From Mesostigma viride (taxonomy: Eukaryota; Streptophyta; Mesostigmatophyceae; Mesostigmatales; Mesostigmataceae), in NCBI GenBank assembly GCA_009746045.1, contig RPFO01000065.1, positions 2,837,911-2,901,910 on the forward strand: a DNA stretch of 64,000 nucleotides, written 5' to 3'. Position 1 is the stretch's first letter. The number at the start of each line of letters is the position of its first letter. The translations under genes were made by a program, and so were the position numbers. A model generated the notes under the pieces. That model did not search any database, was not told the origin of the DNA, and saw only the letters and a list, made by a program, of their open reading frames with translations. Shown one piece after another: positions 1 through 11,500 of this stretch.

Positions 1-285
1 ACAGTAGGACCACATTATTGTCGGCAGGGCCTACATCGATGGCGCACGCAGCAAGAAACGCCCCATGGGCTGCATACACGGGAACAGCCCCAACGATCAT
101 GTGTGGTCGGTCCGTTGTACGCCAAGCGCCCTTAACGAACAAAATCCCTGTTTTCTCACAAGCCCTAGCCGCACGCCAGCCAGCGCGGCATGCCACCTGT
201 CGGTATCCTCTCCGCCCGCACACCACACATGCGCATGCCCGCACACCTGGTATTGCCCACCCCACCCATGCCCTCGCGCACATAC

Positions 286-3200
286 CTGGTACTGGCCCAG
301 CCGCACGAACGCGTTGCCGATGTTGCGTATGATGCGGTAGCGCACGTCCTTGGCGGTGGCCGGCACCTGGTCGAGCGCCATGCGGTACATCTTGATCGCC
401 TGCGGGTACTTCTTCTGCTCGTAGTACACGTTGCCCATGTTGACGCGCAGGCGGCCCGGCTGGCTGAACGCCTTGTTCTTGATGATGGCCGTGTACGCGT
501 TCAGCGCCTCGGTGTACAGCTGCGCGCGGTGGTACTGGTGCGCCAGGTTGAAGCAGACCGCGTACGTGAGGTCGATGTTGTTCTGGTCGCCCTGTTGGGG
601 GGAGGACAGAGGGAAGAGAGCCGCCGGCACGCGAGGGGCCACAGGAGAGGGGTGGACAACAGGAGAGGGGCCACAGGAGAGGGGCCACAGGAGAGGGGCC
701 ACAGGAGAGGGGCCACAGGAGAGGGGCCACAGGAGAGGGGCCACAGGAGAGGGGCCACAGGAGAGGGGCCACAGGAGAGGGGCCACAGAAGAGAAGCAGG
801 GCACAGGCATATGCAAGGCAGGGCAAAGGGCAGAAGGTGAGGCCGAGAGGAGCCCAGAGGAGGGAGGAGAAGAGGAGGGAGGAGCAGGCCGCAGCAGCGG
901 GGAGGGCCCCCCGTGGGGCAGGGCACAAGGAAGGGGCATGCACAGCGGTTGCAGTGCCAAGCGGCCGCGTTGGGGAGATGGGGACCACTTGGGGGTGGGG
1001 CGGGAAGAGCATCCGCTGGGAGTGCCAGCGCCAGCAGGCACACGAGAGTGCTAGAGGGTACATCACACAAAGTGCATCTGTGTTGCGGGTGGATGTGGGA
1101 CACATGGGAAGGGCCGCAGCCAGGCAACCAAGCCAGTGTGCACAAGCCGACAACCGACATTCTAGCATATGTTCGCGGCCTTGCCATAGGTCCAACGGTT
1201 GCAGCCGCAGACGGGCGGCAAACGAGCAAAGGATGGTTGCGGCCACTGCTGGCGCGTGCAGCACAGCAGGCCCACGACTAGCTGCCACATGTCTCACGGA
1301 CTGTGTGCCATCCAGCAGCTGCGGTAATGACCGCCTTGAGGCCATACTGCCCACGGCAGGTGGCATATAAACATGACATCATGGTGCAATGTGAGCGGCC
1401 AGAAGGGAATATGACTCATGGACCATGAGGGGGGGGGGGGGGAGGACACACGGCGGGCAGACCATGCTCCCCTGCCAGGTGCGTTGCTACCGGATGAAGG
1501 CGAGACCGGTGGTGTCGCACGCCTGTCCCGATGACACGTGTGGCAAGGTACGGGGGCAGCAGTTGTAGAAAGGACAGCAAGGGTGTGTGCACGCACCAGG
1601 CCCGCCTGCTCCCTCTGCTTGCACAGCAGCCGCTCGCGCTTGCCGGCCTCCTTGGCCTTCTCCACAGCCGTGGTGAAGTCGCCCTGAGCACGCAACGCAC
1701 GATGCCATGCGCAGGGGCGCACGGAAGCCATCAAGCACATGAGCAGGCAGTTGGCCACCGTGAGACGTGTTAACAGCCGCACATGACCAAGCAAGCGCAC
1801 ATGACCAAGCAAGCGCGCATGAGCAAGCAAGCGCACATGACCAAGGGCAGATCGCCAAGCAGGGATCGCAAAGTGCACATGACGGAGAGACCAAGCGCCA
1901 AGGACCAAGCACAGGTGACCAAGCAAGCAAGGCTCATGCCGGCACGTTTCGGCCCCAAGCCCGGCCATGCCCTGATGCGCTCAAGCCTGGAAGAGCAACC
2001 CCCCCAGTTCTGTGTGGCCTGTTCTGGGTGGCCGCGTTTTATGGGGAGAGACGTTTTCAACTGATTGCGCCCCGCCCCCCCTGTGTACCCCAGCCACAAG
2101 TAGATTGTGACCTCTGTGGATACGAGAGAGCATCAGTCCTGTGACGTCACCGCTCCCCTTGTCCCGCCCATATCTGCACTCCCATGCCCCCTTACCCCCC
2201 AATCATCCTGCACAATACGCTTGTGCGTTGGCCCCATGCCTCCCTTTCCCCTCCTCACCATGACCCCTCCCTTCCCTCTCCCCCCCTTTCCTTCCTCTCT
2301 ACCCCTCACTCCCCTCTCCCCCCCTTTCCTTCCTCTCTACCCCTCCCTTTCCCTCTCCCCCCCTTTCCTTCCTCTCTACCCCTCCCTTCCCCTCTCCACC
2401 CCTTTCCTTCGTCTCTACCCCTCTCTTCCCTCTCCACCCCTTTCCTTTCCCTCTACCTCTCCCTTCGCCTCTCCCCCCCTTTCCTTCCTCTCTACCCCTC
2501 CCTTCCCTCTCCCCCCTTTCCTTCCTCTCCACCCCTTTCCTTCCTCTCCACCCCTTTCCTTCCTCTCCACCCCTTTCCTTACCCTCTCCACCCCTTTCCT
2601 TCCTCTCTACCCCACCCTCCCCTCTCTACCCCTTCCCCCTCCACCCCTTTCCTTCCTCTCTACCCCTCCGTTCCCCTCTCCACCCCTCGCTTACCGGCTA
2701 CCCCTTTCTACCCCTTTCTACCCCTCCCTTCCCCTCTCTCAACCCCTCTCTCAACCCCTCTTTCAACCCCTCTCTCTACCCCTCTCTCTACCTCTCCATC
2801 CCCTCCACGCCTGCCTTCCCTTCCCCCCCCTCACCTTGACCCCCGCGGCAGCGCTCTCCTCCAGCAGCGTGTTGACCTTGCGCTCCACCTCACGGCACTG
2901 CTCCTCGGGCGTGGCCTCGCTCTTCTTCTGAAGCGGAGGCGCTGCGCCTTTAGCCGCCTGGTTGAGCGGGTCAAAGTTGCGGCCCTGGGGGTAGGGGGGG
3001 GGGGGGGGGGGGTAGGAGACGGGGCGATGATTGCAGCAGGGAGACGCCAGCAAGTGCGCGCATCTTTCACCGGTTAGGGAGATAGCATGCCCATGATGCC
3101 CCCAAGGCGCAGGGCACGCTCGTTGTAGCACGCGCCTGGGGTAGAATGCGCCTGGGGTAGCAAGCGCCTGGCATAGCATGCGCCTGGCATAGCATGCGCC

Positions 3201-4542
3201 TGGTAACGCATGCGAGCATCCATAAATGCAGCGCCACAGCTTCTCGCCACGCGCCAGGGGGCATCCCCTCTCAGCGCAGGTCCTGCCCCTACCGATCCAG
3301 CAACCAGCGAAGGTCGTGCTTACCCCGCACAAGAGAGAGTTGTCGTTCCACCAACATATCGGCTCCCTCTCCATATGGCCCCCCCGTCCACTTGCCTCCA
3401 ATACACACGCACTTGCACACAATGTTTCACAAGCACGCCCACACGTGCCATTTTCCGGGGCATGAGAAAATACCAGAGGAGCGCACACACATACCATTTT
3501 CTGGGGCATCGACGAGTAGCCCGCCGCCTTGACGGACGTCATGGGCCGTGCTAGCGTGTCATCCCCAGGGACCCCCTGCGCGGTGCCGATGGCGGCTGTG
3601 CCCATGCGGAGCGCGGTGCCCAGCCGTCCGGGTGCCGCCGCACCCAGCTGCCCCGGTACCCGCGCGGTGGTGAGCCGTTGCGACTGGTGGCAGCAAGCAG
3701 TTACAGGGAACAGGAGGCGTGGGGTGCGCCCAGACCACGTGAGCGCATGACCAGGGTTGTAGGGCGGGATGATGTGTAGGTGGGAACCATGCTGTAAGCA
3801 TCCACCATAGTAGAGAATTCTGCAGTCCTGCTTGTAGCATGCAGGCAGCTGGGATGTGGCAGGTGCTGTTTGTTACGCTGATCAACCACAAACTGTTCAC
3901 ATAGGGGAATAATTCAGAATTACTACATAACTGTAAGACTTACAACTCTTTCTTTCTTATTGAAACAGAGGCCCCATACGAAAATGTATACACCGCCTCA
4001 ATAAGAGGTTCTTTCTCCAAACAGATATTGTAGAAATTTAAAGGTTTCGGCATTTCCAACAGACCGGATTTGCGACACTTCCATACCCGGAATACGTGTT
4101 TCTACCATACAGCGAGGCGCGGCTGTACGTACGTCATACGCAGGACCGCCAAGAAGCCCTCCTTCGTATGGTCCGCCAAACGGGTTATTGCTATAGTCGT
4201 CCTGAAGCGCGTCCAGGAAAACGGAAACATGTAAAAGACATTGCACTCGATACCGTGAATGCGATCAGAAATTAGCATTACACGGCATCACCGAGCTGCA
4301 AAACAGAGCTCAAGCGGGCGAGACGTAGCGTCAAGATGGAACTTGTGTAATCTAGCGACATTTCCGCGACAAAGCTGTAGACATCGCAGAAGATTGCAAA
4401 ATACAAGTACCTCAGCAGGATCTACGTAGTATGCGTCATCATTTGCCGTGTCATTATAACCACTGTAGATATCATCTTCATCCTCCTCTGGTATGCCGAC
4501 CCCGCTCCCAACCATAGAATTAAGGCCCGACCGATAAGCCAT
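286..4542 (-). CDS. IFT88: Intraflagellar transport protein IFT88 (TPR protein of IFT-B), N-terminal six exons
   Basis: IFT88 is a tetratricopeptide scaffold of the IFT-B train needed to build flagella. Six exons are visible on the minus strand: 4542-4411, 4201-4133, 3683-3495, 2984-2835, 1683-1597 and 591-286. All junctions are phase 0 with GT-AG borders, giving 311 codons. The ATG at 4542 starts MAYRSG and is followed by the family's acidic box EDEDDIYSGYND, close to EDDLYSGYND in animal IFT88. Exon 3 has ARPMTSVKAAGYSS, exon 4 FDPLNQ and a charged helix, and exon 5 KAKEAGKRERLLCKQREQ. Exon 6 opens the TPR array with NNIDLTYAVCFNLAHQY and YRMALDQVP. The gene runs off the left edge, so about 500 residues are missing by comparison with the usual length of roughly 800. 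Introns are rich in simple repeats. The start lies 971 bp from the divergent kinesin start. The family assignment is secure; the exon 3 acceptor is the least certain border. Confidence 0.93.
640..790. repeat. 14-bp minisatellite in an IFT88 intron
   Basis: About nine near-identical copies of a 14-bp purine-rich unit (ggccacaggagagg) lie just upstream of the acceptor of IFT88 exon 6. The array creates long open frames on both strands that are not genes. Confidence 0.9.
1767..1850. repeat. 18-bp tandem repeat, about four copies
   Basis: Repeats of gcacatgaccaagcaagc with small variations, inside the IFT88 intron between exons 4 and 5. Confidence 0.85.
2240..2830. repeat. 590-bp polypyrimidine tract with 33-36-bp subrepeats
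   Basis: Nearly pure C+T on the plus strand, built of imperfect units such as cccctttccttcctctctac. It lies in the IFT88 intron directly downstream of the exon 4 donor; in the sense of the gene it is a long purine tract. Apparent proline/serine-rich reading frames here are by-products of composition. Confidence 0.92.
3122..3206. repeat. Short tandem repeat (about 16 bp) in an IFT88 intron
   Basis: Four to five imperfect copies of a unit like agcatgcgcctggcat, between IFT88 exons 3 and 4. Confidence 0.8.
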
Positions 4543-5513
4543 TGTAAGGGCCAACTACATGCAAGGTGCGGCAATGCTTCACTCTCAGTTGTGACCTATG
4601 CGCGCGCTCCCGACCAAAATGGAGGGCTCAACGACATTCTTTGTAGGCAGCACGCCATGGTCAGGGAACTGCTCAAAGAAAGTTCTTTATTCCCACTTGT
4701 CGATCGAGGCAGCCCCTTTGGACTTCTAGGGCACCACCTTGCTCTGCCTACCAGCCATAGCCTCCCGATTTAGTTTCGGCAAACCATGCATTGACCGGGT
4801 GCAACGTTGGTAAACGCACAGCACGTTAACTTACCCCTGGATCATCTCAATTCTCAAGCTTTGATTCGTGAATAGGAAAGTCCAAGTAGATATTATAATC
4901 AGATGTCCATTTATCCGACTTTGCCTATTGCTAATTAGCCAGGTCATCGCCAACAAGACTTTGGGTGGTGTGGGGTCAGGTTGGGGTCAGTACTGTACAA
5001 TGTGTCATGCCGACTATCATGCCGACTAAGAATAGCTTCAACCATCCGTATCCCATACAGTAAGATACGGTCATGACAAGTAGTGTGCTGCATTGATGCG
5101 ACTGGCGAGACGGTTCAGCTCCAGGGTCGTATGCAGAAGAAAATTGAGGTCCGCCCCTGGTCCGCCAGGGTCCGCACGAGTACAGTACTCTACAGTACAG
5201 TAGAGGTGCATACGTTTGACGTGTGCGGACAGGGCGGGGGGATTCGGAGTGCAAAATGAGCCCAGACGGGTTTATGAACGTGTTTTCACACCAAAAGTTT
5301 AATTTGGAGCTCGCCTCGGTATAACGGGCGCAAACCTGGCTATGACAGACATGCCCAGAAAAAAATGAAGCACCACTGGTATTTACGTCCGTCTCTGTGC
5401 GAATGTATATTTCCAAGGCATATCATATAGTGTAAGCAGATGCATCGTTGGAATGTAAATGGCCAAATGTCGACAAAGTAGCACAGCGTAAGACAACGGG
5501 AGCGCGCAGCAAA
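4543..5513. promoter_or_regulatory. Shared 971-bp spacer between divergent IFT88 and kinesin genes
   Basis: The two start codons face away from each other, so both 5' UTRs and promoters must lie here. I see no convincing TATA box or known cilia-gene motif. The middle part (about 4970-5260) holds small inverted and direct repeats such as repeated cagtac and tcatgccgacta, which may be the remains of a short transposable element. The regulatory role is inferred from gene position only. Confidence 0.5.
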
Positions 5514-8500
5514 ATGGGAGATGGAGGAGATGGCGGCAAAGGAGACACAAATTCTCCGACGGAGCGCGTGCAGGTAGTGGTGCGGGTGAGACCCCAAACA
5601 GATGATGAGGCGTCCGAAAAGCCCGCTGTGACTGTCGAAAAAGGGTCCAAGAGGGTGCTGGTACGTTTGGCTCTAGGAACCTGTTGTTATGTGAATGTGG
5701 CTTTGCTTTCGATCCTCGTTCAGCACATTACCACAGGCGTCGTATAATGCACCTTGAAGCTGTACGCTCGTATATTCCAAAATACTCCGCGTTCATGTTC
5801 GGCAGGAAGCTACTGGCACGTCAAAAAACATAGCCCAAGATGAGCAATCGTATTACTTAGTTTCACACAACATTTTTTCGTAGTAATGCGACATGCAAGT
5901 ATTGTCGGCTTTGGGGCCCTGTCCCCTTGCTTTTGCACATTTTAAAGCTTCCCCAATTGGTCGCGACCTAACGAGACCAAGCGTTGATGATGGGCACCCT
6001 TCTTCGGTGTGCTTGTTAGGATTATCACGCGGTTCAATGGACGATAGCACACTGCGCGGAATGCTATGGCAACGGTCGCGCAGAACCTTGAACAACTTAT
6101 CACTACCAGTGAGGCAGGTTTTCTAAAACAAAAGTTATGTGGCGTTCATTATTCAAGAGCCACATATTAGCTTGTTTTCAGTTTATAGTGCTCCACAGGA
6201 AAGTGGGCGGCCATTGCGCATTCTCTGCCGCTCTTCTCAATTGCTACCACGCTAATGGACTCTGTCTTTGCTCATATTCTGCCCCACGCGGAGTTTGCAA
6301 GCCCTGTCAGTCTGTCGCCCCTATAGATTACACCATGGGGAAGGCTCCCCAGCCTTGTTCCTTGTGTCTTGGTCAGTACATCAGTAATTTCTTTTGTACA
6401 TCCATGAACACGAGGCCCAGAAAAAGGTTAGTAAGGACATGTGAGGGGCCAGGGAGGGAAGTAAAGCAGACTTCCTGTCTACCGCTACCTACAGTATTGC
6501 CCTATGACTGGCATCCACGTTCCTCATGCTTCATCATGTTTAGCATCTTCCCATCCCATCATGCGGGAAGTTTGCCACCACCTGACTCTGGCGCCCATCA
6601 GCCAATCAAATCAAGCCCCGGCAAGCAGCTCTGCGACAACTCCTCCCTGACATCGCTGTTTAATGCGCATGTTCCTCCTTGATGTACATTTTCCTTGGAT
6701 CACCCCTCCACGTGTGCTGCCTGCAGGTCTCCGCGCAGAAGGATGGCGGCAAGGCCAGCTTGCCGGATATCACCGGCGCTGCCAGGGCACCTGCGGTGGT
6801 GGCCAAAGCATTCAACTTTGACGCCTGCCTTGATGGCAGCTGCACGCAGGCAAGTGACGTGCGTGACGGCATCAGTGGGCCTGGAAGGGCCGCCGGCTCG
6901 TTCATGACGTGGCTTATGGCGGTCCCGTGCGTGTTTGCCACCAACACAGCTGCTTGCCAGGTTTGTAATGGGCTCCGCGCACGGTGGCCCCTGCTGTCGT
7001 GGGTTGTGGGCTTCAGCCATTTCATCTTCTTTCCTGCTGCCCCAGTGTATGTGTATAATGTCCATGCACAAGGGCCCACGCGCTCACGTCCGCGCACTGG
7101 AGTCCATCGGCGCATGACTCGGCCGATTGCCAGCGCGCACGCGACCCCCTGCTTTTGCTCGCACTGATGCTGGTTCCACACGCCGTGCCTCGCAGCTCCC
7201 CCCGTGCAGGTTTGCTCATGTTGGTTGCTGGTTTGCTCACGTTGTTTGCTGTTTTTCTCACGCCCGTCCTGCCCCGTGTCTGTGGCCATGTGTCTGCACC
7301 TTCCGTCGCCAGGTGGACGTGTTTGCGGCGTGCGACCTGCCCGCCCTCATCCGCGCGGCCATGGATGGCTTCGCAGTCACCGTGTTCGCATTTGGGCAGG
7401 TGAGCTGGCGCGCATTCGGGCAGATGGGGCATTGGCTGGTGTTCACGTTTGGGTAGCAGGGGATTTGCTGGGGTTATTGTTAGGATATGTGGGGCTCTAC
7501 CTGTCACAAAACAAGCAATTGTCAACAACAGCTTATGCTTTTGCGCGGAGCTGAGGCGGTCACTGTCTTTTCGTTTTGGACCCGTTGGGTGGTCACATAG
7601 GACCAGAAGCACCACCTGTCATTGGGCAGGGGATGGCTAATAGGGTTGTCTGCTAGCGTGGGCAGGTAAGGGCGGGGAAGGAGGCGGCATGTTTGGTTCT
7701 GTTACATTCACCGAGGGCAAGCATCAGCCATGAAGCATTCATCGCAATGATTAGCCGCTACCGCTGGGCATGCAGCAATGACCCGCAAGGCGTGTAATGG
7801 GCTCGTCTCGCGGACGTCACTGCTGTGAACCTGGCATGTCATTCCGACATTTGCACGTGATTACGACAGTTCCATGTGCCTGTGCACGCCCTGGCAAGGA
7901 GAATGGGGTGCTGTGCCTGGTAAGTGGCTGTCTACAACTCTACAACGGATTGGGGGTAGGCATTGGCCGGGCGTGCTCTGTGGCTCACAAGGGAGGTTGG
8001 CCATGAGGGAGATGTCCAGGATGCGGGACTGCGCTGCCATTCACTGCCTGCTTCTAACAAACGGGGCCATCGGGGTGCCCTCGGCCCTCTAAGCAACCCA
8101 CGCTGCATGTCTGCATGGCACCCAACGCTGTTTGCCCACCCATCCACCAGCATGGGCACCGGCTGGCTTGTCCCATCTTCCTGGCTGCTGGTTCCTGCTG
8201 TGCTGGCGCATGGAGTGCTGGTTTGGCCAACGGGCAGGGCCAGCATTCCTTCACGCGGCCCCTTGTTCGGTTGGCCCTAATCTAGCACACATTTGTTGCG
8301 CCATTTCGTTTCTCTTGCCGCCTCCATCACCACCAAAACTCACACCCACGTTCGGATGACAAACCGAACCATCTCTTAGCCCTCCCACCACCAGCTGGAA
8401 GCACATGAGTACTGCAAGGGCTGGGCTGATGTCTGCACGTTGGCACAGGCATGAGACGCCTCATGCCCCCATGATGTGTGGAAGGATGGTTCTCCCCCCC

Positions 8501-11500
8501 CCCCCCCCCCCCCCAACGCACCCACATCTCACCATACCACCCACGTGTGCTCCAGACGGGGGCCGGCAAGACATACACGGTGACTGGCCCCGCAGGCACC
8601 GCCTTCCCCTCCAACGTGGACGCGGGCACATTGCCATTGGACGCGGGGCTGGTGGCGCGCTCGCTGGTGCACGTGTATGGCCAGGTGGCGGCGCGCAAGG
8701 ACGCCGAGTTCAAGATGACGGCCTCGTACAATGAGATCTACAACGAGAGGGTATGGATGTGTAAAATGGTGATCTGGTACGGAGCAGACTTGGAATGGTG
8801 TTAGCATAAGGATGAAGAACGGTGATGGAGCGGTGCTAGCATAGGGGTGAAGAACGGTGATGGAGCGGTGCTAGCATAGGGGTGAAGAACGGTGATGGAG
8901 CGGTGCTAGCATAAGGGTGAAGAACGGTGATGGAGCGGTGCTAGCATAGGGGTGAAGAACGGTGATGGAGCGGTGCTAGCATAGGGGTGAAGAACGGTGA
9001 TGGAGCGGTGCTAGCATAAGGGTGAAGAACGGTGATGGAGCGGTGCTAGCATAAGGGTGAAGAACGGTGATGGAGCGGTGCTAGCATAAGGGTGAAGAAC
9101 GGTGATGGAGCGGTGCTAGCATAGGGGTGAAGAACGGTGATGGAGCGGTGCTAGCATAGGGGTGAAGAACGGTGATGGAGCGGTGCTAGCATAGGGGTGA
9201 AGAACGGTGATGGAGCGGTGCTAGCATAAGGGTGAAGAACGGTGATGGAGCGGTGCTAGCATAGGGGTAAAGAACGGTGATGGAGCGGTGCTAGCATAGG
9301 GGTGAAGAACGGTGATGGAGCGGTGCTAGCATAAGGATATCGGCGTGGTACAGAACGGTGATGGAGTGGTGCGTGATCGCATGTCGGTGTGCCGATACAA
9401 AGATGCTCAGGGAGCGTGTGAGCGGCGACGTTGGATACTTGGCTGGGGAGGTGAGCCGTGGTACGCGGTGACCATTCAAGTCGATGGCATACGTGCATGG
9501 CTCCTGTGTCCATGCCGCTACGCTCCCCCGTCCTCCCCCCAGTTAGTGTTGGGGTGATGTGGAAGGGTGGGGTTCCAGGTTGTGCGTCCCTGCCACGCAA
9601 ACAGGAGGCCGCTGCTTGCGAAGCATGGTATGGACCACGGTGTGCACGCCATGCGTGGTGTTGGCAGCCTCGTTCTGGTCAGGTCCTAGTCGTTGAACGT
9701 CTCCCAGCACGCAGGATGCAGCCGTCTTGGGTCATGGTACCCATGGGCCATTCCCACAGGCACGCCCTGCATGCAAGGCAGAGCTGAGCAGGGCAAACAG
9801 AGGAATACTGCACGCCACCGCACGGGTGCCACATAACGTATGGCCACTCATGGCGGCCAACGCGCATGTGTCGGGCACCGCGGGATGTGCGTCAAGCATG
9901 GCTGAACCCTGAACCCAAACATGGGTGGGTGGGCATGCGTGGAGGATACTGGGCCTGGGCACGCGACACGCCGCTGGGTGGGCACGCAGTTGTGAGGGAC
10001 GGGTTCACCTGCGGTTTGGCTCCCCCAGTAATCCCTTCCCAAATGGTTCGGTCAACCGTTTGGCCTCTGCCTGCTACCTTGTCCCCTGCGCCCCTGCGTC
10101 CCTGGCAGGTGACCGACCTGCTGGTCCCCCCCCCCTCGGCCTCACTGGCGGTGCGCCACAGCCCGCAGCGGGGCTTCTACGTGGAGGGCCTCACCAGTGT
10201 CGCATGCCCCACGCTGGCCGATGCACTGACCGTGCTTAACGATGGTGCGTGCGTAGCCCGCGTACTTACGAGCTAAGTGCCACCCAAGGTCCAACCATAG
10301 TAGACGGGGTTGGCCATCACCGCCATGGCCACCCCCAACCTGGGCTTCCCCTGCGTCAGTCCTCACCCATATGCTCATTTTGCCCTGGAAGCCACGGTTG
10401 AACCAGGCAGCATGCGGCGTAGGGCCGCTGCGCGTATTGTCGACACCGAGCTACCCCGTTTGTCTTATTGCTATTCTCATAGTAGTAGTAACACCCCGGT
10501 GCTGCCATCTATTCTTGTACTTGTATGGACCGCTCGGCATGGAACCCTCTTGCCCTCCTGTATATGCTGACCGATGGCACGGATTGTTTGGCATGAGTAC
10601 CGCAGTCCTCAGCCTCCTGTGAGACGTGCTCTTGCCCTCGTCCGCCTAACCAGCCGTATTGCATGTCATGATCAGCCGTGGCCAACTGTTCCCCGCTTCC
10701 CTTGCCACACCGCGATATCCCCCATCCCTCCCCAGGCCTAACGCGGCGGCGCGTGGGCGCCCACTTGATGAACCGTTCGTCTAGCCGCAGCCACAGCATG
10801 ATGACGCTGTACCTGGACTGCAAGGAGAAGCCGCAGCTGCAGGCCGACGGGGTGGGGGAGGATGACATCCTCAACCGGCCAGGGCGGGATGTTTGGAGGT
10901 AAGTTTATGAACGGCCAGGATGCAACGTGGGGAGGTGGGTGGCTGTACTCGGTGGGTGGGTGCACTGGTTGGCAAACAGCCCAGTGGTGGATGGACTGCG
11001 AAAGCCCGCATTGAGCGACATGTCTGCATGCAAGGGGGAGCTGGCATGGTTGCATGCAAGGGGGAGCTGGCATGGTTGCATGCAAGGGGGAGCTGGCATG
11101 GTTGCAGGCGCGTGTCGCTGCAAACGGCCGTATGCCAGCAGCAGAGGCCAGCAGCGCAGGGTGAGCACAAAGCAGGTGCCCTCGAGCGCTTACCACGGCT
11201 GCCAGGGCCTTCAACCCAATTGAGGATGACTTCCGTCCTCCACCCTGTCGTCAGTGTGGTTTCTATTCGTTTAAGCTGTGGTTGTTGCATTTCCAACATG
11301 TAGTTGCTTCCCTGCCTGACATGTGTCGGCTCGTGATCTGGTGGGGACAACCCCGTTGGCCCTGTCTTCCTGTGCGCGTATCCCCCCCCCCGACCAGGTT
11401 TGGCAAGATTGTGTTTGTGGACCTGGCGGGCAGTGAGCGACTCGCGGACACGGGCAACACGACAGACAAGTCAATCAAGGAAGCCGGAAACATCAACCGC

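Noticed and set aside
2107-3077. Two long plus-strand frames rich in Pro, Ser and Leu
   Set aside because: They are composition by-products of the polypyrimidine tract; the other strand carries real IFT88 exon 4 and its intron.
6660-7289. Long minus-strand frame over kinesin exon 2
   Set aside because: No recognisable product; it overlaps kinesin exons on the other strand that are supported by motif and phase.
8805-9345. Regularly spaced repeats that could suggest a CRISPR array
   Set aside because: The units are contiguous with no unique spacers and the locus is a eukaryotic intron; it is a minisatellite.
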